64,000 nt of DNA from Pseudomonas sp. Seg1 (GTDB taxonomy: Bacteria > Pseudomonadota > Gammaproteobacteria > Pseudomonadales > Pseudomonadaceae), in the NCBI RefSeq assembly GCF_018326005.1, contig NZ_AP021903.1, positions 4,063,501 through 4,127,500 of the forward strand, read 5' to 3'. The notes under the pieces were generated by a model. It did no database searches. It worked only from the letters and a program-made list of their open reading frames with translations, and was not told the origin of the DNA. Below, in pieces: positions 34,174-44,678 of the stretch (position 1 is the first letter of the stretch; the number at the start of each line of letters is the position of its first letter). Both the position numbers and the translations under genes were made by a program.

Positions 34174-34524
34174 TCAAAGGCAAGTCGCCAACGCCGCCAA
34201 CCGCCGCTTGGCCACAAAATCATCTTTCTGCGCGTAGTAGTTCAGCGCCGTGCCCGACGCCTGCGTGCTGACATCGACAAACGACTCCGCCGAACGCGTA
34301 TACACCGTCGAACCGCCCTTCTTGCCCGGTTGCAGATAAGCCCCTGCATCCACGCCGAACACCACTTCGTCCTGCCACGCGAATTGCACGCACTGGGCGA
34401 CGACTTTCTCAGGCTTGTCCGAGGTCAGGGTTTTGTAGGGAGTTTTAGTGCGAGCATCGTCCATCACCGAACCCGCGCAACCGGCCAGCACCGTCGCGGC
34501 CAGCGCCACCATCAGAATTCGCAT
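34174..34524 (-). CDS. putative lipoprotein
   Basis: 116 residues. The signal MRILMVALAATVLAGC has the lipid-modified Cys at 16. The mature part is soluble, with QCVQFAWQDEVVFGVDAGAYL and an aromatic mid-region. Likely outer-membrane anchored; family not recognised. Confidence 0.75.
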   Translation of the reverse strand: MRILMVALAATVLAGCAGSVMDDARTKTPYKTLTSDKPEKVVAQCVQFAWQDEVVFGVDAGAYLQPGKKGGSTVYTRSAESFVDVSTQASGTALNYYAQKDDFVAKRRLAALATCL

Positions 34525-34658
34525 TGCATTCGCTCATTCAGAAAAAAGCGGACTGTATCACCGCAGCAGCAGAAATCGTTCTGCTTTACTGCATTTATAG
34601 CGCGACACGCGCAGGCCGCTGCGGCAACCTAAGGTCATCAGCCTCACAAGGAAAACCC

Positions 34659-34988
34659 ATGGCGCCTACCGATCAGCGACATGAACACGCTCTGAAACTG
34701 TTTCTCGATCAACGCCCCGAATTGCGCGAAACGCTTGATCATCTCAATCCGCTTTTGGCCCAAGCCAAGGGTGAAACCAAGGCGCAGTATCGCGAAGAGC
34801 GTCTGCACGAAGCCTTTGAGGAGGAAGCAGAAAGCCTCGGGTTGTTTGCTTGGGAACTGACCTTGAAACTGACGGCCGATTCGCCCGAGGAATATCAGGC
34901 CCAGCGTCTTGAGGTACACCGCGAAGTAGCGGAAATGGCCGGCATGGAGTGGCTGGAAAACTGCGATCTGTATGGAATAGAACCGTAA
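34659..34988 (+). CDS. small Glu-rich protein of unknown function (DUF6388-like)
   Basis: 109 residues from the ATG after CACAAGGAAAACCC. Helical and acidic: ALKLFLDQRPELRETLDHL at the start, EEAESLGLFAWELTLKLTADSPEEYQAQRLEVHREV and WLENCDLYG later. No membrane segment. Similar short proteins occur in pseudomonads. The YoaK gene follows after 19 bases, possibly as an operon. Confidence 0.65.
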   Translation: MAPTDQRHEHALKLFLDQRPELRETLDHLNPLLAQAKGETKAQYREERLHEAFEEEAESLGLFAWELTLKLTADSPEEYQAQRLEVHREVAEMAGMEWLENCDLYGIEP

Positions 34989-35007
34989 CCGCCGCTCAAG
35001 GAAACAA

Positions 35008-35718
35008 TTGACGATGCTGCCTTCCGCCTCGACTCACCGGGCCAGCCCCGGCCATCTGCACACGCAGAAATGGCGTGGCCGCGTGGGTCTGACGCTGGTG
35101 GCCAGCCTGTCGGTACTGGCCGGGATGACCGACGCCATCGGCTTTATGGCCAGCGGTGATTTCGTCTCGTTCATGAGTGGCAACACCACGCGGCTGGCGG
35201 TGGCGATCAGTGATGGCGACCTCGGCTTGACCCTGCGTCTGGTGATCCTCGTCGCTACTTTTGTTGTCGGTAATGCATTGGGTGTACTCGTCGCGCGTCT
35301 CGGCGGCCGACGGGCGCTGCCTCTTCTACTGTGTATCGCCACCCTGCTCTGCGCCGCTGCTGCCTGGCCGTTTGATTCGCAACTGCCGGCCCTGCTGGCG
35401 GCGATCATCGCCATGGGCATGCTCAATGCGTCGGTCGAGGAAGTGAATGGTCTGCCGGTCGGGCTGACCTATGTCACCGGTGCATTGTCACGGTTCGGCC
35501 GTGGACTGGGCCGATGGCTGCTCGGCGAGCGGCGCAGTGGCTGGCGCGTGCAACTGGTGCCGTGGAGCGGGATGTTTATCGGCGCGATTCTTGGCGCCGT
35601 GCTGGAACATCACTTGGGGCTCAAGGCGATGTTCGTCAGCGGTGTGCTGGCGGCGATCATCGGACTGCTCTCTCTGAAAATCCCGCGGCGCTGGCAACTC
35701 GGCTATATGCCACGCTGA
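35008..35718 (+). CDS. YoaK/DUF1275-family membrane protein
   Basis: 236 residues with six hydrophobic helices. TDAIGFMASGDFVSFMSGNTTRLAVA near the N-terminus and PVGLTYVTGALSRFGRGLGRWL in the middle are the DUF1275 signatures. Function unknown; inner membrane. The start is the TTG with AAGG six bases upstream; an ATG two codons later is possible. Confidence 0.85.
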   Translation: MTMLPSASTHRASPGHLHTQKWRGRVGLTLVASLSVLAGMTDAIGFMASGDFVSFMSGNTTRLAVAISDGDLGLTLRLVILVATFVVGNALGVLVARLGGRRALPLLLCIATLLCAAAAWPFDSQLPALLAAIIAMGMLNASVEEVNGLPVGLTYVTGALSRFGRGLGRWLLGERRSGWRVQLVPWSGMFIGAILGAVLEHHLGLKAMFVSGVLAAIIGLLSLKIPRRWQLGYMPR

Positions 35719-35823
35719 CTGTTACCGAGATTAATTCCCTGTGGGGGCGCGTACACAACTTGGGTTTCGCCGCTACCCCGATAAAGCTTTATCATGGCCG
35801 CAGTTTTGCTGACCGAGTCCATC

Positions 35824-36216
35824 ATGAAGTTCGCCATCGCGTTGTTTTCCGCCGCCCATGCGCCCTCCTCGCGCCGTGCCCTGCTGTTTGCGCAAGCTGC
35901 GCTGGCCGGCGGGCATGAGATTGTCCGGCTGTTTTTCTATCAGGATGGCGTCTACAACGCCTCCGACGCGGTGGTCACCCCGCAGGATGAACTGGACTTG
36001 CCCAAGCAATGGCGCACGTTCATCAGCGAGCAGAAGCTGGATGGCGTGGTGTGCATCGCCGCGGCCCTGCGCCGAGGCGTGCTCAACGGCGAAGAAGCCA
36101 AACGCTATCAGCGTGAGGCCGTGTCGGTCAGTGCGCCGTGGGAATTGTCCGGCCTCGGTCAGTTGCATGATGCGGTGCAAGACGCCGATCGCCTGATCTG
36201 TTTCGGAGGTGCGTGA
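35824..36216 (+). CDS. tusD: sulfur relay protein TusD (DsrE-like)
   Basis: 130 residues. KFAIALFSAAHAPSSRRALLFAQAALAGGHEIVRLFFYQDGV starts the DsrE fold, and the sulfur-carrying Cys is in DGVVCIAAALRRGVLNGE. It takes persulfide from TusA and passes it to TusE for 2-thiouridine formation in tRNA. First gene of a tusDCBE-ybiB operon with overlapping or touching genes. MnmA, the final enzyme, is at 60599. Confidence 0.93.
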   Translation: MKFAIALFSAAHAPSSRRALLFAQAALAGGHEIVRLFFYQDGVYNASDAVVTPQDELDLPKQWRTFISEQKLDGVVCIAAALRRGVLNGEEAKRYQREAVSVSAPWELSGLGQLHDAVQDADRLICFGGA

Positions 36217-36217
36217 G

Positions 36218-36574
36218 ATGGCCAAATCCCTGTTGATCATCAGCCGTCAATCGCCATGGTCCGGCCCCGGTGCCCGCGAAGCGCTGGACATCGTGCTGGC
36301 CGGCGGCGCCTTCGATCTGCCGATCGGTCTGCTGTTTCTGGATGACGGCGTGCTGCAACTGGCCGCTGGGCAGAACGCCAAGGCCTTGCAGCAGAAAGAC
36401 CTCAGCGCCAACCTGCAAGCACTGCCGATGTTCGGTGTCGAAGAGCTGTTTTACTGCGCCGACAGCGCCAGTGACCGAGGGCTGAAAAACCTCTCGCTGG
36501 ATGAGGCACAACCGCTCGCCGCCGAGCAAATCACCGCCCTTATTGACCGTTACGACCAGGTGATCACCCTCTGA
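36218..36574 (+). CDS. tusC: sulfur relay protein TusC (DsrF-like)
   Basis: 118 residues with the TusC core LLIISRQSPWSGPGAREALDIVLAGGAFDLPIGLLFLDDGV. It forms a complex with TusB and TusD. The start follows GGAGGTGCGTGAG, one base after the tusD stop. Confidence 0.92.
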   Translation: MAKSLLIISRQSPWSGPGAREALDIVLAGGAFDLPIGLLFLDDGVLQLAAGQNAKALQQKDLSANLQALPMFGVEELFYCADSASDRGLKNLSLDEAQPLAAEQITALIDRYDQVITL

Positions 36575-36867
36575 TGTCGACTTTGCATGTGTTGTCTCAT
36601 TCCCCGTTCGGCGACGATCGCCTGACCAGTTGCCTGCGTTTGATCGGTAGCGCTGATGCTTTGCTGCTGAGCGGTGACGCGGTTTACGCACTGCAACCGG
36701 ATACCGCGCCGTTTGCGGCGTTGCAAAGCCGCCAGATAAAACTGTTCGTGCTGGAGGAAGACGTGCAGGCCCGCGCCGTGTCGATTCCGGACTGGGCCGA
36801 AGCCATCGATTACCCGGCCTTCGTCGAACTGACGATCCACCACGACAAGGTCAACAGCTGGCTATGA
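36574..36867 (+). CDS. tusB: sulfur relay protein TusB (DsrH-like)
   Basis: 97 residues. The stop of tusC and the ATG of this gene share bases (TGATG). TLHVLSHSPFGDDRLTSCLRLIGSADALLLSGDAVYAL is the TusB fold, and the Cys typical of TusB is not obvious near the usual position. Third subunit of the TusBCD hexamer. Confidence 0.9.
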   Translation: MSTLHVLSHSPFGDDRLTSCLRLIGSADALLLSGDAVYALQPDTAPFAALQSRQIKLFVLEEDVQARAVSIPDWAEAIDYPAFVELTIHHDKVNSWL

Positions 36868-37199
36868 ATTCCATGACCGTCGGCGCCCGCGCCATCGAGC
36901 TGGACAAGGATGGCTTTCTGGTTGAGCTGAGCGATTGGTCGCCTGACGTCGCCAGCGCCCTCGCTGCCGCCGAAGATATCGAACTGACTGCCGACCACTG
37001 GGAAATCCTCGAACTGCTGCGCAGCTTCTATGCCGAATTCCAGCTGTCCCCGGCGACCCGCCCGCTGATCAAGTACACCGCGCTGAAACTCGGCCCGGAC
37101 AAAGGCAACAGCCTGCACCTGAACCGACTGTTCAAAGGCACCCCTGCCAAACTCGCCGCGAAACTGGCGGGCCTGCCCAAACCGACGAATTGCTTATGA
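36864..37199 (+). CDS. tusE: sulfur relay protein TusE (DsrC-like)
   Basis: 111 residues. The C-terminal arm ends PKPTNCL, with the conserved penultimate Cys that accepts sulfur from TusD and delivers it to MnmA. LDKDGFLVELSDWSPDVASALA and the helical ADHWEILELLRSFYAEF are the family core. It overlaps tusB by 4 bases. Confidence 0.93.
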   Translation: MNSMTVGARAIELDKDGFLVELSDWSPDVASALAAAEDIELTADHWEILELLRSFYAEFQLSPATRPLIKYTALKLGPDKGNSLHLNRLFKGTPAKLAAKLAGLPKPTNCL

Positions 37200-38197
37200 C
37201 CGACTTCCCAGCGCTGACCCTCGAAACGCCTGCCGAACATCCGTTCGCCCAATTCGTGCGAATCCTTGGCAAAGGCAAGCGCGGCGCCCGCGATCTGACC
37301 CGAGAAGAGGCCCGCGAAGCCATGGGCATGGTGCTCGACGACAAAGTCGAGGACACCCAGCTCGGCGCCTTCCTGATGCTGCTGCGGCACAAGGAAGAAA
37401 GCGCCGAGGAAATGGCCGGTTTCACCGAGGCCCTGCGCGCTCGTTTGCAGGCGCCGGCACTGAACGTCGATCTGGACTGGCCGACCTATGCCGGCAAAAA
37501 GCGCCATCTGCCGTGGTATCTGCTGGCGGCGAAATGCCTGGCACAGAACGGCGTGCGCATTTTCATGCACGGCGGCGGCGCGCACACCGCCGGGCGCCTG
37601 TACACGGAACAATTGCTGGGAGAGCTGAACATCCCGTTGTGCCGCACCTGGCAGCAGGTCGGCGACGCGCTGGACAACGGTGGCCTCGCGTTTATGCCGC
37701 TGATGGACTGGGCGCCACAGCTGCAAAAGATGATCGACCTGCGCAACACCATGGGCTTGCGCTCGCCGATCCACTCGCTGGCGCGGATTCTCAACCCGCT
37801 GGGCGCCCGCTGTGGGCTGCAAAGCATCTTCCATCCCGGCTATCAGGCCGTGCACCGTGATGCCAGTGGCTTGCTGGGCGATACCGCGATAGTGGTGAAA
37901 GGCGATGGCGGCGAAATCGAGATCAACCCGGATGCCGACAGCCATCTCTACGGTACTCGCGGCGGCGAAAGCTGGGACGAGGAATGGCCACAGTTGTCGG
38001 CACAACGCCACGTCAAACCAGCCTCGCTGGACATCGAGCATTTGAAAGCGTTGTGGCGCGACGAGGTGGTCGACAGCTATCCGCAAATGGCGCTGATCTC
38101 GACCATGGCGCTGGCGCTGCGAGGTCTGGGGCAAAGCCGTGAACAGGCTTTCGAAACCGCCGAGCAATACTGGGCCGCGCGGGACAAATCGATTTAA
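37196..38197 (+). CDS. ybiB: YbiB-type glycosyltransferase-like nucleic-acid-binding protein
   Basis: 333 residues of the anthranilate phosphoribosyltransferase-like fold (TrpD2 family). FVRILGKGKRGARDLTREEAREAM starts the protein, and HGGGAHTAGRLYTEQLLGELN and RSPIHSLARILNPLGARCGLQSIFHPGYQAVH follow. YbiB of E. coli binds nucleic acid and has no proven transferase activity. It overlaps tusE by four bases, so it is the last gene of the operon. The ATG start lies six bases after a TTG alternative. Confidence 0.85.
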   Translation: MTDFPALTLETPAEHPFAQFVRILGKGKRGARDLTREEAREAMGMVLDDKVEDTQLGAFLMLLRHKEESAEEMAGFTEALRARLQAPALNVDLDWPTYAGKKRHLPWYLLAAKCLAQNGVRIFMHGGGAHTAGRLYTEQLLGELNIPLCRTWQQVGDALDNGGLAFMPLMDWAPQLQKMIDLRNTMGLRSPIHSLARILNPLGARCGLQSIFHPGYQAVHRDASGLLGDTAIVVKGDGGEIEINPDADSHLYGTRGGESWDEEWPQLSAQRHVKPASLDIEHLKALWRDEVVDSYPQMALISTMALALRGLGQSREQAFETAEQYWAARDKSI

Positions 38198-38289
38198 CCG
38201 ATCATTCGCGCCCGATCTTTGCGCTTTTTGTTCGAACTCATCGGAATAGACTCGGCTCCAATGATTATTGGTTCACAGGAGTCTTGAAC

Positions 38290-39291
38290 ATGGGTTTGTT
38301 AGTCGATGGCCGCTGGCAGGACAAGTGGTACGAAAGCAGCAAGGATGGCGCGTTCCAGCGCGAACAGGCGAAGCGTCGCCACTGGGTGACCGCCGACGGC
38401 CAACCCGGCCCGAGTGGCGAAGGCGGTTTTGCCGCCGAGGCCGGGCGCTATCACCTTTATGTTTCCCTCGCCTGCCCGTGGGCGCACCGCACGTTGATCC
38501 TGCGCAAACTCAAAGGCCTGGAAAGTCTGATCGACGTGTCGGTGGTCAGTTGGCTGATGCTGGAAAACGGCTGGACCTTCGACACGGCGCTCGGCTCGAC
38601 CGGTGACAAGCTCGACGGTTTTGACTTCATGCATCAGCGCTACACCGCTGACACGGCCGATTACACCGGTCGCGTGACGGTGCCGGTGTTGTGGGACAAG
38701 CAGCTCAAACGCATCGTCAGCAATGAATCAGCGGAGATCATCCGCATGTTCAACAGCGCGTTCGATGACTTGACCGGCAACGATCTGGATTTCTACCCGG
38801 CGCCGTTGCGCGGTGAGATCGACGCGTTGAACGAGCGGATTTATCCGGCGGTGAACAACGGCGTGTATCGCGCAGGCTTTGCGACTTCGCAACAGGCTTA
38901 TGAGGAAGCCTTCGACGGGGTGTTTGCCGAGCTGGATCATCTGGAGCGGGTGCTTGGTGCCAACCGTTATTTAAGCGGTGAGTACCTGACTGAAGCGGAT
39001 ATTCGCCTGTTCACCACGATCATCCGTTTTGACGCGGTGTATCACGGCCACTTCAAGTGCAACCTGCGGCGGATTGCCGACTATCCGAATCTGTCGAACT
39101 GGCTGCGTGAGCTGTATCAGATGCCGGGGATTGGCGAGACGGTGGATTTCCAGCACATCAAGAACCACTACTACGGCAGTCACAAGACCATCAATCCGAC
39201 GGGCATTGTGCCGAAGGGGCCGGAGCAGGATTTCACGGAGGCCCATGATCGGGCGCGGCTTGCTGGCAAAGGGGTTTGGCGCCGGGGCTGA
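38290..39291 (+). CDS. glutathionyl-hydroquinone reductase (YqjG-like)
   Basis: 333 residues. The N-terminal thioredoxin-like part has the catalytic Cys in YVSLACPWAHRTLILRKLKGLE; IVSNESAEIIRMFNS is the glutathione-binding Ser region; the C-terminal GST helical domain ends NHYYGSHKTINPTGIVPKGP. It reduces glutathionyl-hydroquinones. The start ATG has AGGAG eight bases upstream; a TTG two codons earlier is too close to that site. Confidence 0.9.
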   Translation: MGLLVDGRWQDKWYESSKDGAFQREQAKRRHWVTADGQPGPSGEGGFAAEAGRYHLYVSLACPWAHRTLILRKLKGLESLIDVSVVSWLMLENGWTFDTALGSTGDKLDGFDFMHQRYTADTADYTGRVTVPVLWDKQLKRIVSNESAEIIRMFNSAFDDLTGNDLDFYPAPLRGEIDALNERIYPAVNNGVYRAGFATSQQAYEEAFDGVFAELDHLERVLGANRYLSGEYLTEADIRLFTTIIRFDAVYHGHFKCNLRRIADYPNLSNWLRELYQMPGIGETVDFQHIKNHYYGSHKTINPTGIVPKGPEQDFTEAHDRARLAGKGVWRRG

Positions 39292-39315
39292 GATTTGTAT
39301 CGTTTTTGAAGGACC

Positions 39316-39423
39316 AATCGCTGGCAAGTCGAATCGTCGCACCGCAGCTCCCACAGGGATTTGCGTGATGCTGATGATTGCAGCTTCAACATAAAACCTG
39401 TGGGAGCTGGCTTGCCAGCGATT
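39316..39423. repeat. REP doublet, GTCGAATCGTCGCACCGC variant
   Basis: Two inverted REPs; the left one uses the GGTGCGACGATTCGACTTGCC long variant also seen at 4042. Confidence 0.8.
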
Positions 39424-39439
39424 GGGTTCAACCCGGTTT

Positions 39440-40834
39440 TCAGACTTGCGCCTGAGCCCCTTCAAACCAAGCCAGTTTTTCGCGCAGTTGCACCACTTCC
39501 CCAACGATCACCAATGTTGGCGCATGCACTTCATGCTCCGCCACCAGTCGCGGCAAATCCGCCAGCGTGCCGGTAAAGACGCGCTGATTGACCGTGGTGC
39601 CCTGCTGAATCAGCGCCGCCGGGGTAGTCGCCGCACGACCGTGCTTGATCAACTGCTCGCAAATCACCGGCAACCCCACCAGGCCCATGTAGAACACCAG
39701 CGTCTGCGCCGGGGCGACAAGGTCGGCCCATGGCAGATCGGTGGAACCGTCCTTCAAATGCCCGGTAACGAAGCGCACGGACTGCGCGTAATCACGATGG
39801 GTCAGCGGAATCCCGGCATACGCCGCGCAACCACTGGCCGCCGTAATCCCCGGCACCACCTGGAATGGAATCCCATGCGCCGCCAGCTCCTCGATCTCTT
39901 CGCCGCCACGGCCGAAGATGAACGGATCACCGCCCTTCAACCGCACCACACGCTTGCCGGCCTTGGCCAGATCGACCAGTTGCTGGTTGATCTGATCCTG
40001 CGGCACCGCGTGATCGGCGCGACGCTTGCCGACGTAAACCCGCTCGGCATCGCGACGGCACAACTCAAGAATCGCTGGCGCCACCAAGCGGTCGTACAGC
40101 ACCACGTCGGCTTGCTGCATCAGCCGCAGAGCACGGAAAGTCAGTAGATCCGGATCACCCGGGCCGGCGCCGACCAGATACACCTCACCGGTGGTGATTG
40201 TCGCTTCGCCATCGATCTTGGCTTGCAGCAGACGCTCGGCTTCGGTGCCCTGCCCGGCCAGTTGCCGGTCAGCAATCGGCCCCTGAAAAACGTCTTCCCA
40301 GAACCCGCGACGCTGCTGCACATCCGGAAACAGGTTTTTAACCTGATTGCGGAAACGTGCGGCGAGCCCGGCCAACTGACCGTAGGTCGACGGAATCCAG
40401 GTTTCGATCTTGGCGCGAATCAGCCGCGCCAGCACCGGCGCATCGCCACCGCTGGACACCGCAATGATCAGCGGCGAACGGTCGACGATCGCCGGGAAGA
40501 TCACGCTGCACAACTGCGGCGCGTCGACCACGTTGACCGGCACGCAGCGCCGATGGGCATCACTGGAGACTTGCGCATTCAGCGTTTCATCGTCGGTGGC
40601 GGCAATGATCAGCCCGCAACCGTCCAGATCCGCTTCGACGTAACCGCGCAACACGCATTCACCACCTGAGGCGGCGACCAGGTCGCGCAGTTGCGTTTCG
40701 ATTTCAGGTGCGACCACCCGCAGCAGCGCACCGGCATCGGCCAGCAGGCGGGATTTGCGCAAGGCAATCTCCCCCCCACCGACGACCAACACACGACTGC
40801 CGCGCAGGTTGTGAAACAGCGGCAGATATTTCAT
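39440..40834 (-). CDS. cysG: siroheme synthase CysG (trifunctional)
   Basis: 464 residues. The N-terminal dehydrogenase/ferrochelatase has [20 protein letters not shown] and the [19 protein letters not shown] loop. The C-terminal uroporphyrinogen-III methyltransferase (from about 216) has [34 protein letters not shown] and [18 protein letters not shown]. It turns uroporphyrinogen III into siroheme for sulfite and nitrite reductases. It immediately follows serS (adjacent bases), so they are translated from one message. Confidence 0.93.
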   Translation of the reverse strand: MKYLPLFHNLRGSRVLVVGGGEIALRKSRLLADAGALLRVVAPEIETQLRDLVAASGGECVLRGYVEADLDGCGLIIAATDDETLNAQVSSDAHRRCVPVNVVDAPQLCSVIFPAIVDRSPLIIAVSSGGDAPVLARLIRAKIETWIPSTYGQLAGLAARFRNQVKNLFPDVQQRRGFWEDVFQGPIADRQLAGQGTEAERLLQAKIDGEATITTGEVYLVGAGPGDPDLLTFRALRLMQQADVVLYDRLVAPAILELCRRDAERVYVGKRRADHAVPQDQINQQLVDLAKAGKRVVRLKGGDPFIFGRGGEEIEELAAHGIPFQVVPGITAASGCAAYAGIPLTHRDYAQSVRFVTGHLKDGSTDLPWADLVAPAQTLVFYMGLVGLPVICEQLIKHGRAATTPAALIQQGTTVNQRVFTGTLADLPRLVAEHEVHAPTLVIVGEVVQLREKLAWFEGAQAQV

Positions 40835-42127
<1,293 letters not shown>

Positions 42128-42130
42128 TTA

Positions 42131-42505
42131 TCAAAGTTTGGTCAGGGACAGGCCAGCCCACGTCGCGAGCAGCCCGCCGAATACGCTGAGTGCCGCATAG
42201 CCGAGGGCCAGCAACACTTGCCCGCTTTCCAGCAGGCGCACCGTATCCAGTGAAAAGGATGAAAAAGTCGTCAGCCCCCCGAGGAAGCCGACCATCAACC
42301 CGGCACGCACCTCGATCGGCACTTCCGGGCGTATCAAAAACAGGCCGTACAACACGCCAATCAGCAGGCAGCCCACGATATTAACGGCCAGCGTCGCGGT
42401 ATAGAAGTGCCGCGGCCAATTGGCGTTGACCCAATTTCCAGTGGCGAAGCGCAATAACGTGCCGGCAATCCCGCCGACGGAGACCGCAATGATCAATGGA
42501 AGCAC
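42131..42505 (-). CDS. crcB: fluoride exporter CrcB/Fluc
   Basis: 124 residues with four membrane helices; [11 protein letters not shown] and [20 protein letters not shown] carry the fluoride-pore residues. It exports fluoride as a dual-topology dimer. It begins at the last base of rarA, so is translationally coupled; no fluoride riboswitch fits in the overlap. Confidence 0.93.
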   Translation of the reverse strand: MLPLIIAVSVGGIAGTLLRFATGNWVNANWPRHFYTATLAVNIVGCLLIGVLYGLFLIRPEVPIEVRAGLMVGFLGGLTTFSSFSLDTVRLLESGQVLLALGYAALSVFGGLLATWAGLSLTKL

Positions 42506-43827
42506 TATTTTCTCCGCTGTCTTGGGCTTAAACGGTCGAGTTGCGCGAGGTGGTTGAGCTTCTCGCCGATCTTCAACTCAAGGCCTCGGGGCACCGGTTG
42601 GTAGAACGGAATCGGCTCGAGCTCTTCCGGGAAATAATCTTCGCCGGCGGCATACGCATCCGGTTCGTCGTGGGCGTAGCGGTATTCGTCGCCGTAGCCC
42701 AATTGCTTCATTAGCTTGGTCGGCGCGTTGCGCAGGTGCAACGGCACTTCCAGCGAGCCGTTTTCAGCGGCGGCGCGCAAGGCCGTTTTGAAGCCCATGT
42801 ACACCGCGTTGCTTTTCGGTGCGCAGGCCAGATAGGTAATGGCCTGCGCCACCGCCAACTCGCCTTCCGGACTGCCGAGACGTTCCTGAACTTCCCATGC
42901 GGCCAAGCACAGGCTGAGGGCGCGCGGATCGGCATTGCCGATGTCTTCGCTGGCCATGCGCACCACGCGCCGGGCCAGATAAAGCGGATCGCAGCCGCCG
43001 TCGATCATCCGCGCAAACCAGTACAGCGCACCGTCGGGGTTGGAGCCGCGCACCGACTTGTGCAGTGCGGAGATCTGGTCGTAGAACGCTTCGCCGCCCT
43101 TGTCGAAGCGCCGACGGGTGTCGCCGAGCAGGCTTTGCAGCAGCTCGGTGCCGATCTCGCTGTTATCTTCGGCCAGGTCCGACGCGTTCTCCAGCAGATT
43201 GAGCAGACGCCGGCCATCGCCATCGGCGGCGGACAGCAGCATCTGGAAGCCTTCATCGTTGAGCGTCAGGTTGCGCTTGCCCAAGCCGCGCTCTTCGGTG
43301 AGGGCGCGGTGCACCAGTTTGCGCAGCGCCGCCTCGTCGAGGCTCTTCAGCACATAGACGCGAGCCCGCGACAACAGCGCGTTGTTCAGTTCAAACGAAG
43401 GGTTTTCGGTGGTGGCGCCGATGAAGATCAGCGTGCCGTCTTCAACGTAGGGCAGGAACGCATCCTGCTGAGACTTGTTGAAGCGGTGTACTTCATCGAC
43501 AAACAGAATCGTGCGCTTGCCGTACTGGCCGGCTTGCTGCTTGGCGATTTCAACGGCCTGACGGATCTCTTTGACCCCGGCGAGCACCGCCGAGACCGTT
43601 TCGAAGTGCGCATCCGAGACTTCCGCGAGCAACCGCGCCAGTGTGGTCTTGCCCACACCCGGCGGGCCCCAGAAGATCATCGAATGCAGGGCACCCTGCT
43701 CCAGCGCTTCACGCAGAGGCTTGCCGCGAGCGAGCAGGTGCTCCTGACCGACGTACTCATCCAGATTGGTCGCACGCAAACGCGCGGCCAGTGGCTGAGC
43801 AATCGGTGCACTGCGAAACAAATCCAT
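42505..43827 (-). CDS. rarA: replication-associated recombination protein A (RarA/MgsA)
   Basis: 440 residues. AAA+ ATPase: Walker [17 protein letters not shown] (about 55), Walker [21 protein letters not shown], then sensor [21 protein letters not shown] and the C-terminal tetramerisation part. It acts at stalled replication forks. I chose the ATG at [14 protein letters not shown]; a GTG one codon earlier is also in frame. Followed by crcB. Confidence 0.93.
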   Translation of the reverse strand: MDLFRSAPIAQPLAARLRATNLDEYVGQEHLLARGKPLREALEQGALHSMIFWGPPGVGKTTLARLLAEVSDAHFETVSAVLAGVKEIRQAVEIAKQQAGQYGKRTILFVDEVHRFNKSQQDAFLPYVEDGTLIFIGATTENPSFELNNALLSRARVYVLKSLDEAALRKLVHRALTEERGLGKRNLTLNDEGFQMLLSAADGDGRRLLNLLENASDLAEDNSEIGTELLQSLLGDTRRRFDKGGEAFYDQISALHKSVRGSNPDGALYWFARMIDGGCDPLYLARRVVRMASEDIGNADPRALSLCLAAWEVQERLGSPEGELAVAQAITYLACAPKSNAVYMGFKTALRAAAENGSLEVPLHLRNAPTKLMKQLGYGDEYRYAHDEPDAYAAGEDYFPEELEPIPFYQPVPRGLELKIGEKLNHLAQLDRLSPRQRRK

Positions 43828-43867
43828 CACGTACCGTTGAAACCTCGAATTTCGAATTTTGTGGAAA

Positions 43868-43967
43868 ACCCTGTGGCGAGGGGATTCATCCCCGATGGGC
43901 TGCGAAGCGGCCCCAAAAAAGGTGACTGCTGCGCAGTCAATCGGGGATAAATCCCCTCACCACAAAG
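43868..43967. repeat. REP doublet (GGGGATTCATCCCC type)
   Basis: Inverted GGCGAGGGGATTCATCCCC copies lie between lolA and rarA. Confidence 0.75.
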
Positions 43968-43990
43968 GCTCGACCCCACAAATCATATGT

Positions 43991-44611
43991 TTATTCCTGA
44001 ATCACGTCCGCACCCTTCGGGATGTCGAACTTGAACTTCGACGCTGGCACCGGCTCGTTGGCCTTGACTCCGGTAAACAGGATGTTGGTGCGCTGGCCGA
44101 CGCTGTCGATCAGTTGCATGTCGTTGAGCAGACCGTTACGGAACGACAGGCGCAGGTTGTCGAACAGGGTGTCCTTGGTTTTCGGCTTGAGGGTGAAGTC
44201 GATTACACCGCCCGCCTCTTTCGCGCTGATGTCGAAGCTCTGGCTGATCTTCGACACATCACCGGACAACAGCAGTGCCGGCGTCTGGGTCAGGCGCTCG
44301 TCGAGCTTCTTGATGGTGGCTTGCTCAAGATCCGGGTCCCACAGGGTAACTTTCTTGCCATCGGAGACCATGGTCTGCTCGGCCGGCGCATTGGTGTGCC
44401 AGTAGAACAGGCCCGGACGCTGCAGGGTCATGTCGCCGGTGGTTTCCTGCAACTGAGTGCCGCTGCCGTCGAGGGTCAGCTGCGAGAAGTTCGCGCTCAG
44501 GGTCTTGGATGTTTCCAGCAATTGGGTCAAACGAGCCACGTCCTTGTCATCGGCGTGGGCCGTGAGTGTGGTCAAAGCCAGTACTGGCAGCAGCATGCGG
44601 ATAAGACGCAT
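43991..44611 (-). CDS. lolA: outer-membrane lipoprotein carrier LolA
   Basis: 206 residues. Signal peptide to AHA (about 20), then [24 protein letters not shown], the family start. It ferries lipoproteins across the periplasm from LolCDE to LolB. The ATG with AGAGGACTCCC upstream gives a proper signal; an earlier in-frame start runs into ftsK. It lies downstream of ftsK on the same strand, as in most gammaproteobacteria. Confidence 0.93.
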   Translation of the reverse strand: MRLIRMLLPVLALTTLTAHADDKDVARLTQLLETSKTLSANFSQLTLDGSGTQLQETTGDMTLQRPGLFYWHTNAPAEQTMVSDGKKVTLWDPDLEQATIKKLDERLTQTPALLLSGDVSKISQSFDISAKEAGGVIDFTLKPKTKDTLFDNLRLSFRNGLLNDMQLIDSVGQRTNILFTGVKANEPVPASKFKFDIPKGADVIQE

Positions 44612-44678
44612 GGGAGTCCTCTTGAATACTCGTTGGGAGAGCGGCGGGACATCATTGTCCCGCCTCTTGCTTTTGCAA